A stretch of 34,390 nt of DNA from Halolactibacillus miurensis (GCF_900116255.1 NZ_FPAI01000028.1:1-34390); one strand, 5' to 3'. Shown: positions 23,848 through 33,059, numbered from the stretch's first letter. Notes: a model not told the origin generated them from the letters alone. A program made the numbers and translations.

Positions 23848-25011
23848 TTGAATAATTTTATTTATCATAACCCAACAAAGCTCATTTTTGGTGAAGACAC
23901 TTTAACAGAATTACCAAAGTTATTAAACGGAAAAGGTAAAAATATTTTACTTGTGTATGGTGGCGGGAGTATAAAGAAAAATGGTTTATACGATAACGTC
24001 TTAGAACAATTAAAAGCGATTGATGCGCATGTGGTTGAATTAAGTGGCGTTGAGCCTAATCCACGACTAACAACTGTCAGAAAAGGTATTGAACTCGTCC
24101 ATGCCCACGGTGTTGACTTTATTTTAGCGGTCGGTGGTGGGAGTACGATTGACTGCACGAAAGCGATTGCCGTTGGTGCTAAATCAGATGCAGATATTTG
24201 GGATATTATCACCCGAAAGAAAGCAGCTAAAGGGGCCGTACCATTTGGTACTATTCTAACACTCGCGGCGACGGGTTCAGAAATGAACGCCGGTTCCGTT
24301 ATTACCAACTGGCAAACAAATGAAAAAGTCGGCTGGGGCAGCGCCTACAGTTACCCGGCATTTTCTATCCTTGATCCAAAGCATACGTTCTCGGTACCGA
24401 AAAACCAAACGATTTACGGTATGGTCGATATTATGTCGCATGCACTTGAACATTATTTCCACCATGAAACAACACCACTACAAGACCGCATGGTAGAAGG
24501 CATTTTAAAAACAGTGATTGAAACCGCACCAAAATTACTAGAAGACTTAGAAAATTATGAACACCGCCAAACCATTCTTTATGCGGGTACCATGGCGTTA
24601 AACGGGATGGTTAGCATGGGTTATAACGGCGACTGGGCCACACATAACTTAGAACATGCGGTGTCAGCGATTCATGATATTCCGCACGGTGGAGGGCTAG
24701 CCATTTTATTCCCTCACTGGATGGAACACGTTCTAGACGCCGATATTCATCGTTTCAAGCAACTGGGACGACGCGTCTTCGACTTAGAACAAGGAACAGA
24801 ATCTGATCGTGACTTTGCTTTACGTGCGATTCAAGCGTTACGTGATTTCTGGACATCGATTGGGGCACCATCAACACTTAAAGATTACGACATTGATGCC
24901 TCATCCATTGAAGATATGGCCGACAGAACCGTTCAACTAAGCGACACATTCGGCGGATTCAAATCACTTAACCGTGATGACGCTGTCGCCATTTATAACG
25001 CTAGCCTTTAA
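23848..25011 (+). CDS. Iron-containing alcohol dehydrogenase (BDH/YugJ-like)
   Basis: A 387-residue group III alcohol dehydrogenase reducing aldehydes to alcohols, probably with NAD(P)[16 protein letters not shown] (about 95-109) is the dinucleotide-binding GGGS loop, [17 protein letters not shown] is the conserved central block, and metal ligands lie in [10 protein letters not shown] and in [24 protein letters not shown]. The branch is that of Bacillus YugJ/YugK and clostridial butanol dehydrogenases. It starts at TTG behind a near-perfect ATAGGAGG site. It is divergent from pflB and convergent with adhE, which encodes a second, fused alcohol dehydrogenase. Confidence 0.93.
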   Translation: MNNFIYHNPTKLIFGEDTLTELPKLLNGKGKNILLVYGGGSIKKNGLYDNVLEQLKAIDAHVVELSGVEPNPRLTTVRKGIELVHAHGVDFILAVGGGSTIDCTKAIAVGAKSDADIWDIITRKKAAKGAVPFGTILTLAATGSEMNAGSVITNWQTNEKVGWGSAYSYPAFSILDPKHTFSVPKNQTIYGMVDIMSHALEHYFHHETTPLQDRMVEGILKTVIETAPKLLEDLENYEHRQTILYAGTMALNGMVSMGYNGDWATHNLEHAVSAIHDIPHGGGLAILFPHWMEHVLDADIHRFKQLGRRVFDLEQGTESDRDFALRAIQALRDFWTSIGAPSTLKDYDIDASSIEDMADRTVQLSDTFGGFKSLNRDDAVAIYNASL

Positions 25012-25043
25012 TGAAAAACAGTTAAATACGTCTATTTAAAGGG

Positions 25044-25085
25044 AAAGCCCCCTTGTCAACCTAAACTGACAAGGGGGCTTTTTGG
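25044..25085. terminator. Strong bidirectional terminator between the alcohol dehydrogenase and adhE
   Basis: AAAGCCCCCTTGTCA (25044-25058) and TGACAAGGGGGCTTT (25067-25081) form a 15-bp perfect stem with T-runs outward on the plus strand and an A-rich flank on the other side. It serves the plus-strand dehydrogenase and probably the convergent adhE. Confidence 0.93.
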
Positions 25086-25115
25086 TATATAAACATTTAA
25101 AAAGGGAAGCAGGAA

Positions 25116-27725
25116 TTAACCTTTAAAGGCGTTACGGTATACTTCAGCAAGTTCAGTTACAAGTGGTAACTTAGGGTTAGCTGTTGTACATTGATCTTCG
25201 AAAGCTTTGTCTGCTAAGTAATCTACTCTAGCTTCAAAGTCTTTCTTCTCTACGCCGTTTTCACGGATAGACATTGGAATGTTAAGTTTTTTCGCTAAGT
25301 CATAGATTGCGTTGACTAAGCTTTCAACACCCTCTTCAGTTGTGTTCGCTTTTAGTCCTAAGTGTTTTGCGATTGCCGCATAACGCTCATCAGCGATAAA
25401 GTGCTGATATTTAGGGAATGAATTAAACTTAGACGGTTTTGTCGCGTTATAACGGATGACGTGCGGCATAAGGATAGCGTTCGCACGACCGTGAGCGATA
25501 CCGAATTCAGCACCTAATTTGTGCGCTAAACTGTGGTTAATACCTAAGAACGCGTTCGCGAATGCCATACCTGCAAGTGTTGATGCGTTATGCATTTTCT
25601 CACGAGCAAATTCATTCGAACCATCTTTATATGCCATCGGTAAGTTTTCGAATACTAACTTAATCGCATGTAAAGCTAAACCATCTGTATAATCATTCGC
25701 TAACACTGATACATACGCTTCAATCGCGTGTGTTAACACATCCATACCTGTATCTGCTGTGACAACAGGTGGTACGGTCATAACAAATTCCGGATCGATA
25801 ATCGCTACATCTGGTGTTAATTCATAATCAGCTAATGGGTACTTAATGTTATTTTCTTTATCGGTGATAACCGTAAATGATGTTACCTCAGAACCTGTAC
25901 CTGATGTTGTTGGAATCGCGACAAATTTCGCTTTGTGTCCTAACTCAGGGAACTTGTACACACGCTTACGGATATCTAAGAATTTTTGTTTAATACCGTT
26001 AAAGTCAGTTGTTGGGTGTTCGTGGAATAACCACATACCTTTTGCGGCATCCATTGCTGAACCACCACCAAGAGCGATAATCACATCTGGTTGGAATTCA
26101 TCCATTGCTTTTGCTCCGCGCATAACCGTATCTTTTGATGGATCCGGCTCTACATCAGAGAAGATTTCACAGTGGACATAGTCCGCACGCTTACGTAAGT
26201 GATATAACACTTTATCAACGTAACCAAGTTTCACCATCATTGGATCTGTTACGATAAACGCTTTAGAGATCTTCGGCATTTTCGCTAAATATTGTACAGA
26301 GTTTTTCTCAAAGTAGATTTTTGGTGGAACTTTGAACCATTGCATGTTGTTATTTCTGCGCGCCATTTTCTTCACGTTAATCAAGTTAGCTGCCCCCACG
26401 TTTGTTGATACTGAGTTACCACCATAAGAACCACAACCAAGTGTCAGTGATGGAATGTATGCATTGTAAATGTCACCAATCGCTCCTTGTGAAGATGGTG
26501 CATTCAAGATAATACGGCCCGCTTTCATACGGCTAGCAAACGCATCAACGATGTCTTGGTTATTTGAGTGGATAACAGCCGAGTGACCTAAACCACCAAA
26601 CTCAAGCATTTCTTCCGCACGATCAATACCTTCTTCAGCACTATTTACTTTGTATGCTGCAAGCACTGGGCTTAATTTTTCACGAGATAGTGGATGATCT
26701 GGTCCCACACCTGTTAATTCAGCTACTAAGATTTTCGTGTCTTCAGGTACTTTAACGCCTGCCATTTCAGCAATCTTCACTGGTTTCATACCAACAATCG
26801 CTGGGTTAACCGCACACGTATCTTCATTAATGACTAACTTTTCAACTTTAGCTTTTTCAGCTGGCGTTAAGAAGTGGACTTTATTCGCAATCATTTCTTG
26901 TTTTACTTCATCATAAATTTCTTTATCAACGATCATCGCTTGTTCTGACGCACAAATCATACCGTTATCAAATGTCTTAGACATGATAAGATCATTTACC
27001 GCACGTTTTACGTCAACTGATTTTTCGATATAACAAGGCACGTTACCAGCACCTACACCTAGAGCTGGTTTACCAGAGCTATACGCTGACTTAACCATAC
27101 CAGGACCACCTGTTGCTAAGATAGTTGCTACACCAGGGTGTTTCATTAACGCTTGTGTCCCTTCGATTGATGGTTTTTCAATCCATTGGATACAGTGTTC
27201 AGGCGCACCCGCTTTTACTGCTGCTTCATAAAGAATACGCGCAGCTTCAGAACTACATTTTTGAGCTGAAGGGTGGAACGCGAAGATGATTGGGTTACCT
27301 GTTTTAATTGAGATTAAAGATTTAAACATCGTTGTTGATGTTGGGTTTGTTACAGGTGTAACCCCAGCAACGACACCAATTGGTTCTGCAATATTCACAA
27401 TGCCTTCATGTTCATTTTCATCGATCACACCGATTGTGCGATCATACTTAATGTTGTGGTAAACATACTCAGTTGCGAAGATGTTTTTGATAATCTTATC
27501 TTCATAAACACCGCGACCTGTTTCTTCAATAGCTAATTTTGCTAAATACATGTGCTTGTCTAATCCAGCAAGTGCCATTTCCTTGACGATGTGGTTGATT
27601 TGATCTTGGTCTAACTTCTTCATTTCTTTTAATGCTTTTTGTCCGTTTACTGCTAATTTGTCAATTGCCTCTGCGACAGTTGGCTCAGTTACTTCTGTGT
27701 TTTTCTTTTCTGCTTTTGTGACCAT
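25116..27725 (-). CDS. adhE: Bifunctional acetaldehyde-CoA/alcohol dehydrogenase
   Basis: AdhE reduces acetyl-CoA to acetaldehyde and then ethanol, oxidising two NADH; family members form long spirosome filaments. The N-terminal aldehyde dehydrogenase (about residues 15-440) has its nucleophile in NGMICASEQ (Cys258) and the cofactor loop TGGPGMVKSAYSSGKP. After a linker, the C-terminal Fe-ADH (about 460-869) shows ALGGGSAMDAAKG, TTSGTGSEVTSFTVIT and the metal ligands in HAIEAY, INHSLAHKLG and AHGRANA. Length (869) is normal. Start ATG is behind TTAGGAGGG. It follows a 78-aa ORF by 55 bases, and Rex/Fnr-like and cre sites lie upstream of both. Confidence 0.97.
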   Translation of the reverse strand: MVTKAEKKNTEVTEPTVAEAIDKLAVNGQKALKEMKKLDQDQINHIVKEMALAGLDKHMYLAKLAIEETGRGVYEDKIIKNIFATEYVYHNIKYDRTIGVIDENEHEGIVNIAEPIGVVAGVTPVTNPTSTTMFKSLISIKTGNPIIFAFHPSAQKCSSEAARILYEAAVKAGAPEHCIQWIEKPSIEGTQALMKHPGVATILATGGPGMVKSAYSSGKPALGVGAGNVPCYIEKSVDVKRAVNDLIMSKTFDNGMICASEQAMIVDKEIYDEVKQEMIANKVHFLTPAEKAKVEKLVINEDTCAVNPAIVGMKPVKIAEMAGVKVPEDTKILVAELTGVGPDHPLSREKLSPVLAAYKVNSAEEGIDRAEEMLEFGGLGHSAVIHSNNQDIVDAFASRMKAGRIILNAPSSQGAIGDIYNAYIPSLTLGCGSYGGNSVSTNVGAANLINVKKMARRNNNMQWFKVPPKIYFEKNSVQYLAKMPKISKAFIVTDPMMVKLGYVDKVLYHLRKRADYVHCEIFSDVEPDPSKDTVMRGAKAMDEFQPDVIIALGGGSAMDAAKGMWLFHEHPTTDFNGIKQKFLDIRKRVYKFPELGHKAKFVAIPTTSGTGSEVTSFTVITDKENNIKYPLADYELTPDVAIIDPEFVMTVPPVVTADTGMDVLTHAIEAYVSVLANDYTDGLALHAIKLVFENLPMAYKDGSNEFAREKMHNASTLAGMAFANAFLGINHSLAHKLGAEFGIAHGRANAILMPHVIRYNATKPSKFNSFPKYQHFIADERYAAIAKHLGLKANTTEEGVESLVNAIYDLAKKLNIPMSIRENGVEKKDFEARVDYLADKAFEDQCTTANPKLPLVTELAEVYRNAFKG

Positions 27726-27780
27726 GTTAAAACCCTCCTAAGATTATATGTGAAATATTGAGCATTTAAACTCAAAAAAA

Positions 27781-28017
27781 TTAAACAAAATTCATGACCG
27801 ACGGGTTACGAGGAATCTTAATGAACGATACGTCATTAAACATGCGCGTGTTGTTTTTAATGACAACAACATGTTGATCGGTCCAAATAAAATTCGGGAT
27901 GTCTTTACCATCTTCTAAGCTCATCGCTTGGAATCTGTCACCGACATGTTTCTCAAAACTCTCTTGCGTATAAAATTCAGCATCAGTACCAAAGTCTTTC
28001 CACTCTGTTAATATCAT
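27781..28017 (-). CDS. Hypothetical protein upstream of adhE, 78 aa
   Basis: No family is recognised. The protein is soluble and aromatic-rich, with MILTEWKDFGTDAEFYTQESFEKHVGD at the N-terminus, a central NFIWTDQHVVVIKNN strand pair and a C-terminal FIKIPRNP. It has a good ribosome binding site (GAGGGGGGTATAAA before ATG). It is the first ORF after the promoter region carrying the cre and Rex-like sites, and adhE follows with no terminator in the 55-base gap, so the two are probably cotranscribed. That would place it in anaerobic metabolism, perhaps as an AdhE partner. This rests on position only. Confidence 0.7.
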   Translation of the reverse strand: MILTEWKDFGTDAEFYTQESFEKHVGDRFQAMSLEDGKDIPNFIWTDQHVVVIKNNTRMFNDVSFIKIPRNPSVMNFV

Positions 28018-28057
28018 TTTATACCCCCCTCGTTCTTTCTGATTACATCATATCATC

Positions 28058-28072
28058 TGTATGCGCTTTCAA
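28058..28072. promoter_or_regulatory. cre site in the adhE promoter region
   Basis: The minus strand reads TTGAAAGCGCATACA, matching the CcpA consensus WTGNAANCGNWWNCA at all 15 positions. It lies just upstream of a TATGAT (-10 candidate at about 28046-28051), where bound CcpA would block transcription. Confidence 0.75.
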
Positions 28073-28093
28073 AACAATATAATTGTGACAGGT

Positions 28094-28111
28094 TTGTGAA
28101 ATGTTTCACAT
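28094..28111. promoter_or_regulatory. Rex (or Fnr) box upstream of the adhE operon
   Basis: TTGTGAAATGTTTCACAT matches the Rex consensus TTGTGAAATATTTCACAA at 16 of 18 positions and contains a perfect Bacillus Fnr core TGTGA-N6-TCACA. A further TTGTGA half-site lies at 28083-28088. Rex senses the NADH/NAD+ ratio and commonly controls adhE in Bacillota. Confidence 0.75.
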
Positions 28112-28245
28112 TAAACGCTTACATAAAAGTAAAATAAGTATAAACATTGATATATCAACGTTTATAGTGATAAACAGTATATATAAAATAAAAAAATCAA
28201 TAAAATACTGTCTTATTTTTAAGTAATATTTGAAGTAACACAGAC

Positions 28246-28259
28246 TGTAAACGCTTAGA
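28246..28259. promoter_or_regulatory. Distal cre-like site
   Basis: TGTAAACGCTTAGA fits TGWAANCGNTNWCA at 13 of 14 positions. A weaker copy (ATGTAAGCGTTTAAT on the minus strand) lies next to the Rex-like box near 28110-28124. Both are in the gene-free stretch 28018-28306, which otherwise shows only AT-rich sequence. Confidence 0.5.
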
Positions 28260-28306
28260 TTTCATACTTTTTAAGTGAATTAATGAACAAAGTATCTCTA
28301 TCATTA

Positions 28307-28353
28307 CAAAAGACCATCTCATCAAGATTACAATATCTTTGATGCGACGGTCT
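28307..28353 (-). terminator. Terminator of the 56-aa ORF
   Basis: AGACC (28311-28315) and CATCAAGAT (28320-28328) pair with ATCTTTGATG (28334-28343) and GGTCT (28349-28353) to give a long imperfect stem starting 8 bases after the TAG. On the minus strand it ends in a short TTTT. Confidence 0.6.
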
Positions 28354-28360
28354 ATTTTGT

Positions 28361-28531
28361 CTAGCGAGTTTCATCTTTTTTTTCGTCCAGTTTCTTCCCT
28401 ATGTAAGATAGGACAAAGGCTAAAAGCGATATCATCATCAACCAGTTTTCCGGTAATTTGTTGTCACTAAAAAGATTGTATAGTAAGACAATCAGAATAA
28501 TTAACGCCAAAAGTCGAATTAACCTTTTCAT
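28361..28531 (-). CDS. Small membrane protein of 56 aa
   Basis: ATG at 28531 is preceded by GGAGG with a 9-base gap and opens a 56-codon frame ending at TAG. The peptide starts MKRLIRLLALIILIVLLYNLF (first membrane segment), has a short polar turn SDNKLPENW, a second segment LMMISLLAFVLSYIG, and a charged tail KKLDEKKDETR. Both basic ends point to the cytoplasm, so it is a two-pass hairpin. A terminator-like stem follows, so it looks like an independent unit. No family is recognised. Amphipathic charge layout, start signal and terminator together make it a likely real gene. Confidence 0.65.
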   Translation of the reverse strand: MKRLIRLLALIILIVLLYNLFSDNKLPENWLMMISLLAFVLSYIGKKLDEKKDETR

Positions 28532-28614
28532 GATCGATGCCTCCTGAAAACAATAGTTGTTAACACCTTACATTTTATCACAAATTAAATGGAACAAGTC
28601 GTTAATATCATGCT

Positions 28615-29388
28615 TTACTTTTTAAATAAGTACGGCCGTTCGTGTTGCCACATCATGTCTAATGGTAATTGAAAGAACGCGGACAAACTTTTTTCAGTCA
28701 GTAACACCTGTCTTTCACCTGATTGAAACACTTTCCCGTCTTTTAACATGAGTACATGAGTAAAGCCCGGCAAAATTTCATCTACGTGGTGAGTCACATA
28801 CAATACCGTCGGCGGATTGTCTTTTTTCATAATCGACTCAACCGTCTCAAGCAACTGTTCTTTTGCGACAAAATCTAAACCTGTTGTTGGTTCATCTAAA
28901 ATTAACAGCTTCGGGTTCCGCATTAAACTACGCGCAATCATCACCCGTTGCTTTTCTCCTTGTGATAACTTTTCATAAGCTTGATCGGCATAATGAAAGA
29001 TACCAACGTCTCTGAGTAGTTGTTTTGCTTTTTGCCGCATTTGATCAGTTGGTGTTTCATAAAGTCCAATCGAACTAAACCCACCACTTAAAACAATCTG
29101 ATAAGCGGTGTCTTCAACGTAAAACCGCTGCTTTAACGTTTGTGATACAAGACCGATGTCTTGCCGTAATGCTTCACCTAGTGGATCTTTACCAAATCGG
29201 CGACCTAATACTGTGACTTCGCCTGTGACCGGAAAGTGAAACGCACTTAACATATGAAGTAAAGCCGTTTTCCCCGCACCATTTAATCCGAGCACAACCC
29301 ACTGCTCACCCGGTTTTACTTGCCAGTTAATATCATCTAAAATCCATGTCCCTTGTCGTAATAGACCGACGTGTTCTAATTTAATCAT
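28615..29388 (-). CDS. ylmA: ABC transporter ATP-binding protein (YlmA-like)
   Basis: A 257-residue single ATP-binding cassette. Walker A is GLNGAGKTAL (about 34-43), the signature is LSQGEKQRVMIARSL, Walker B is LLILDEPTTGLD and the H-loop lies in YVTHHVDEI. The sequence after Walker A and the C-terminal FFQLPLDMMWQHERPYLF match the YlmA/ModF-like group, soluble cassettes whose partner is not known. No permease gene is adjacent, so it may work with a distant membrane partner or have a non-transport role. It is divergent from yueI. Confidence 0.88.
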   Translation of the reverse strand: MIKLEHVGLLRQGTWILDDINWQVKPGEQWVVLGLNGAGKTALLHMLSAFHFPVTGEVTVLGRRFGKDPLGEALRQDIGLVSQTLKQRFYVEDTAYQIVLSGGFSSIGLYETPTDQMRQKAKQLLRDVGIFHYADQAYEKLSQGEKQRVMIARSLMRNPKLLILDEPTTGLDFVAKEQLLETVESIMKKDNPPTVLYVTHHVDEILPGFTHVLMLKDGKVFQSGERQVLLTEKSLSAFFQLPLDMMWQHERPYLFKK

Positions 29389-29569
29389 AATTGAGTCGCT
29401 CCTTTACCATATATGTCGTTAAAATCCATGTAAGTTTTTCACGCGCTACTTAACTAATATTAACATGCTTTAAGCGGTTTTCTTCTATATAATAAGAATC
29501 TATTACTTTAGGCGAACCGTTTCTTATTTTTTCACCGAAACATGTTATACTAAACATGAGGTGAGAACG

Positions 29570-30010
29570 ATGTCAAAAAACATGGACGATTATCTACAAG
29601 AAGGCATTTACGGATCTAAACAAACGAAACCCGATGAACGCCGCTTATTTTTAGGTAGTTTAAGAGAACGCGCCGCTTTTGTCTTAACCCAAGAACAGGT
29701 GAGTCAACAAAAAGGAATACAAGCATTTGACGAAGCACTTAAAAAACATCACGATGTAGAGCTGTTATTTAATGCCCAGCACTCACTAAACACACTAAGC
29801 CCGTACCGCCGAATAGCCTTAAAACATGAAAAAAATTATACCATTATTGATGAAGACTCAAATAAACATGCTTATGGTATCGTCGTTGCCTATAATCATG
29901 CGGTAGACCTTGATGATATCTTTTACAAAGAAGCTACACCTGTACAAAAAGATAAAGAAGCACCAAAATCAAAACCATCTTTCTTTGATAAATTATTCGG
30001 AAAAAACTAA
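29570..30010 (+). CDS. yueI: YueI-like DUF1694 protein
   Basis: A 146-residue cytoplasmic protein of the DUF1694/YueI family, function unknown. The N-terminal YLQEGIYGSKQTKPDERRLFLGSLRERAAFVLT block is diagnostic. A central domain follows, then a Lys/Pro-rich linker (KDKEAPKSKP) and a short helix FFDKLFGKN, which resembles a membrane- or partner-targeting tail. The frame is open from a GTG at 29561, but the ATG at 29570 has AGGTGA at 6 bases and is preferred. A TATACT at 29546-29551 may be its -10. Confidence 0.88.
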   Translation: MSKNMDDYLQEGIYGSKQTKPDERRLFLGSLRERAAFVLTQEQVSQQKGIQAFDEALKKHHDVELLFNAQHSLNTLSPYRRIALKHEKNYTIIDEDSNKHAYGIVVAYNHAVDLDDIFYKEATPVQKDKEAPKSKPSFFDKLFGKN

Positions 30011-30038
30011 AGCCTAGCCGGAAGCGACTAGGCTTTTT
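30009..30038. terminator. Bidirectional terminator between yueI and the aminotransferase
   Basis: AAAGCCTAG (30009-30017) and CTAGGCTTT (30028-30036) pair around a GC-rich loop, with TTTTT on the plus side. The left arm starts inside the yueI stop codon. Confidence 0.82.
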
Positions 30039-30039
30039 A

Positions 30040-31224
30040 TTAAGCGTGAACTGACGTTAATAATGCTGTCAATCGTTTCATTCCCTCTTCAATCAATTCT
30101 GGTGAACTATTGGTAAAGTTTAACCGCATGGTTGAGCGCTTTTTGTCATCCACATAGAACGGTTGTCCCGGTACAAAGGCAACGTCATTCTCAACAGCTA
30201 TTGGTAACAAACTTTCCAGGTCCATATGTTCCGGTAACGTCACCCAGAAAAACATCCCGCCTTTTGGCTCTAAATAAGTGAGTCCTTCAATATCTGCCTC
30301 ATCTAAGCAACGCTTCATCACCTCCATTCGCTCTTTGTACGTTGAACGAATCGTTTCAATATGTGCATCTAAGTCATAATCGTTCAGTAAATGTAAGAGT
30401 GCATGTTGACTAATTGAGTTAGTATGCAAATCGGCGGCTTGTTTTGCTTGCGCGATGAGACGAATGATTTGATGTGGGCCGGTAATCCAACCAAGACGCA
30501 TCGCTGGTACTACGGTTTTAGAAATCGTACTCGTATAGACAACATATTCATTGCCCTTATCCATTGCCGCCAAGCTATTAGGCATGGAAGCTGGATCAAA
30601 CTGAATATCGCCATAAGGATCGTCTTCCATAATCACGACATGGTACTGTTCAGCAAGCTTAAGTAACATCTCGCGGCGTGCTTGTGACCATACTTTTCCT
30701 TCCGGATTTGAGAAAGTTGGCACGACATAAATACATTTAGGCTTATATGCTTTAATCTTCTCTTCTAGATCGCTTTCAATCATACCATCTTCATCTGAAT
30801 CAACAGGGATCACTTTCGTTTCATAAGAACTAAACACTTGAAGCGCCGCTAAATAGGTCGGATTCTCTGTTAAGATAATGTCTCCGGTGTTAAACATGAC
30901 GCGAGAGAATAAATCAATCGCTTGTTGAGAACCTGATGTAATCAAAATATCATCAGGTTCCTTGTTGATACCTTTTTTTAACATTCGATTCGCTAATTGT
31001 GCTCTTAATTCTAGTAATCCTTCTGTTTCAGCATATTGTAGGGCTTTATTGCCTGAGGTAATCGCCTTATGAAAGGCGGCATCAACGGCAGCTACCGGAA
31101 AAAGTTCTTCATCTGGTAAACCTCCCGCAAAGGAGATCACATTCCCTTTATTTACTACTTTTAATATATCCCGTACCGCTGATGAACCGAAATAACGAAC
31201 GCGATCAGCAAAACCATACTTCAT
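30040..31224 (-). CDS. PLP-dependent aminotransferase, class I (2-aminoadipate/LysN-like)
   Basis: A 394-residue fold-type I transaminase without an N-terminal helix-turn-helix, so it is not a MocR regulator. FAGGLPDEELFP, LQYAETEGLLELR, ITSGSQQAIDLFSRV and NPTYLAALQVF are the domain's substrate and cofactor blocks. The PLP lysine is in TSTISKTVVPAMRLGW (Lys236), with the PLP phosphate/ring contacts in EDDPYGDI. Relatives are multi-substrate enzymes acting on 2-aminoadipate, branched or aromatic amino acids. It lies 54 bases downstream of an amino-acid-type ABC cassette on the same strand, which suggests catabolism or salvage of the imported compound. Confidence 0.9.
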   Translation of the reverse strand: MKYGFADRVRYFGSSAVRDILKVVNKGNVISFAGGLPDEELFPVAAVDAAFHKAITSGNKALQYAETEGLLELRAQLANRMLKKGINKEPDDILITSGSQQAIDLFSRVMFNTGDIILTENPTYLAALQVFSSYETKVIPVDSDEDGMIESDLEEKIKAYKPKCIYVVPTFSNPEGKVWSQARREMLLKLAEQYHVVIMEDDPYGDIQFDPASMPNSLAAMDKGNEYVVYTSTISKTVVPAMRLGWITGPHQIIRLIAQAKQAADLHTNSISQHALLHLLNDYDLDAHIETIRSTYKERMEVMKRCLDEADIEGLTYLEPKGGMFFWVTLPEHMDLESLLPIAVENDVAFVPGQPFYVDDKKRSTMRLNFTNSSPELIEEGMKRLTALLTSVHA

Positions 31225-31278
31225 TGTAGTCCCTTCTTTCTATTATCTATAGTGATGCTTGTTATTGTATCATTGCTA

Positions 31279-32073
31279 TTAACCAAGAATGGCTCGATCA
31301 TTATCCATATCGGTCCCACGAATCCGCTTAAACTCTTGGAGTAATTTTTCAATCGTTAACGCTTGTTTTTTCGCACCATCGATATCTAGAATAATCTGGC
31401 CCTTATCCATCATAATCAATCGATTCCCAAGGTCCAATGCTTGTTGCATGTTATGCGTGACCATTAACGTTGTCAAGTGCGTCTCTTTCACAATCTCACC
31501 GGTGAGATTGGTGATCAACTCCGCTCGCGACGGGTCAAGCGCGGCAGTGTGTTCATCTAGCAGTAAAATATCTGGTTGTGTAAAAGTTGCCATTAACAGT
31601 GATAACGCTTGGCGTTCACCACCTGATAGTAACCCCACTTTCGCAGATAATCGGTTTTCTAAACCTAAATGCAGCCGCTCTAATTCTTCTTTAAATAGAG
31701 CGCGCCGTTTTTTATTAGCTCCAGGTTTTAACGTTCTTGTTTTGTTACGAGCATAAGCAATGGCTAAGTTTTCTTCGATCGTCATTTTAGGTGATGTGCC
31801 TGCCATTGGGTCTTGGAAGACGCGCCCAATCTTTTTCGCTCGTTTATGTTCTTTTAACGTGGTCACATTTTGATTGTTTATTTCAATGATACCGACATCC
31901 GGAAAAAGCGCCCCTGAGATCATATTCATTAAGGTTGATTTGCCCGCACCATTACTACCAATAACCGTGACAAAATCACCGGGTTTTAATTCAAGTTGAA
32001 TGTTTTGAAGCGCCTTTTTCTCATCTGGTGTCCCTTCATTAAAAGTAATCGATAAATTCTCTACTCGTAACAT
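31279..32073 (-). CDS. ABC transporter ATP-binding protein (TrpXYZ-like importer)
   Basis: A 264-residue ATPase with Walker A GSNGAGKSTL (about 39-48), signature LSGGERQALSLLMA and Walker B PDILLLDEHTAALDP. The His after the Walker B Glu (DEHTAALD) is characteristic of the ATPase paired with LivH-like permeases and ABC_sub_bind (PF04392) binding proteins. Its ATG shares one base with the stop of the permease gene, so translation is coupled. Confidence 0.92.
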   Translation of the reverse strand: MLRVENLSITFNEGTPDEKKALQNIQLELKPGDFVTVIGSNGAGKSTLMNMISGALFPDVGIIEINNQNVTTLKEHKRAKKIGRVFQDPMAGTSPKMTIEENLAIAYARNKTRTLKPGANKKRRALFKEELERLHLGLENRLSAKVGLLSGGERQALSLLMATFTQPDILLLDEHTAALDPSRAELITNLTGEIVKETHLTTLMVTHNMQQALDLGNRLIMMDKGQIILDIDGAKKQALTIEKLLQEFKRIRGTDMDNDRAILG

Positions 32074-33059
32074 TACGCACCCCTCCTTACTTGTTGGTTT
32101 AATGCTTGTCGTTTCTTGCGCTTACGACTACTTTCTTTCACAGTTTCAACAACTTTTGGTACAACGAGGGCTAATACGACGAGTAAGGCTGTGATTAACT
32201 TCGTATCACCGTTATCTAAAAAGTCAGACCGGATGGCTAACGTGATAACGATACGGTAAATCACGGCACCAACAACAACCGCAAGCGTCGTCCGACCGAT
32301 TGTCTTTGTGCCAATGATTGATTCACCGATAATGACTGAGGCCAGACCGATGACGATCATCCCAATCCCCATATTTAAATCAGAAAAGCCGGTAAACTGA
32401 GCATACAACCCACCAGCTAAAGCGACAAGGCCGTTTGAAACGCCTAGTCCTAACACTTTTAAGTGATCGGTATTGGCTGAGAAACTACGAATCATTTGTT
32501 CATTGTCTCCAATTGCCCGAAGCGCCAAACCAACTTCTGTCTTCAAGAAATAATCCGTAATGAATTTAATGATAAAGGTCACAATAAGCATAATTAAAAG
32601 GGCGGAATATGTTGAAGGAAGATTTTCTATCCCTAAAGCCGTTAACCCTTGATCGAATGCTCGATCAATACCAAGTGACTCAAAGATTGAGCGCAATTGT
32701 GTAAAAAAGGTCTCTTGATTTAGGAGCGGAATGTTCGATTGCCCCATAATGCGCAAGTTAATCGAATAGAGTGCCGTCATCATTAAAATACCTGAGAGGA
32801 GCGGATTGACTTTACCTTTTGTGTTCAGTAATCCCGTTATACTACCTGCTAAAAAACCTGCCAATAATGCTGCTAAAATCGCAAGACCCGTCGGCATACC
32901 GTTCACAATCAGTAAAGCTGAAACAGCAGCCCCTGTCACAAAACTACCATCCACAGTTAAATCAGGAAAATCTAAAATTCTAAACGATAAGTAGACACCT
33001 AGAGCCATAATCGCAAAAATGATACCTGATTCTACCGCATTAAACATTGAAATAAACAT
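32073..33059 (-). CDS. ABC transporter permease (TrpXYZ-like, BPD_transp_2 family)
   Basis: A 328-residue integral membrane protein with eight to nine helices. GIIFAIMALGVYLSFRILDFPDLTVDGSFVTGAAV at the N-terminus, GLALRAIGDNEQMIRSFSANTD in the central loop and GMIVIGLASVIIGESIIG after it are typical of the LivH-related permeases of this importer type. The C-terminus is basic and cytoplasmic. It lies 76 bases after the binding protein, with an intrinsic terminator in the gap. Confidence 0.92.
   Translation of the reverse strand: MFISMFNAVESGIIFAIMALGVYLSFRILDFPDLTVDGSFVTGAAVSALLIVNGMPTGLAILAALLAGFLAGSITGLLNTKGKVNPLLSGILMMTALYSINLRIMGQSNIPLLNQETFFTQLRSIFESLGIDRAFDQGLTALGIENLPSTYSALLIMLIVTFIIKFITDYFLKTEVGLALRAIGDNEQMIRSFSANTDHLKVLGLGVSNGLVALAGGLYAQFTGFSDLNMGIGMIVIGLASVIIGESIIGTKTIGRTTLAVVVGAVIYRIVITLAIRSDFLDNGDTKLITALLVVLALVVPKVVETVKESSRKRKKRQALNQQVRRGA

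Noticed and set aside
31289-31756. 155-codon plus-strand ORF opposite the ABC ATPase
   Set aside because: It lies entirely within the ATPase gene, is rich in Ser/Arg/Cys with no recognisable motif, and has no support beyond length.
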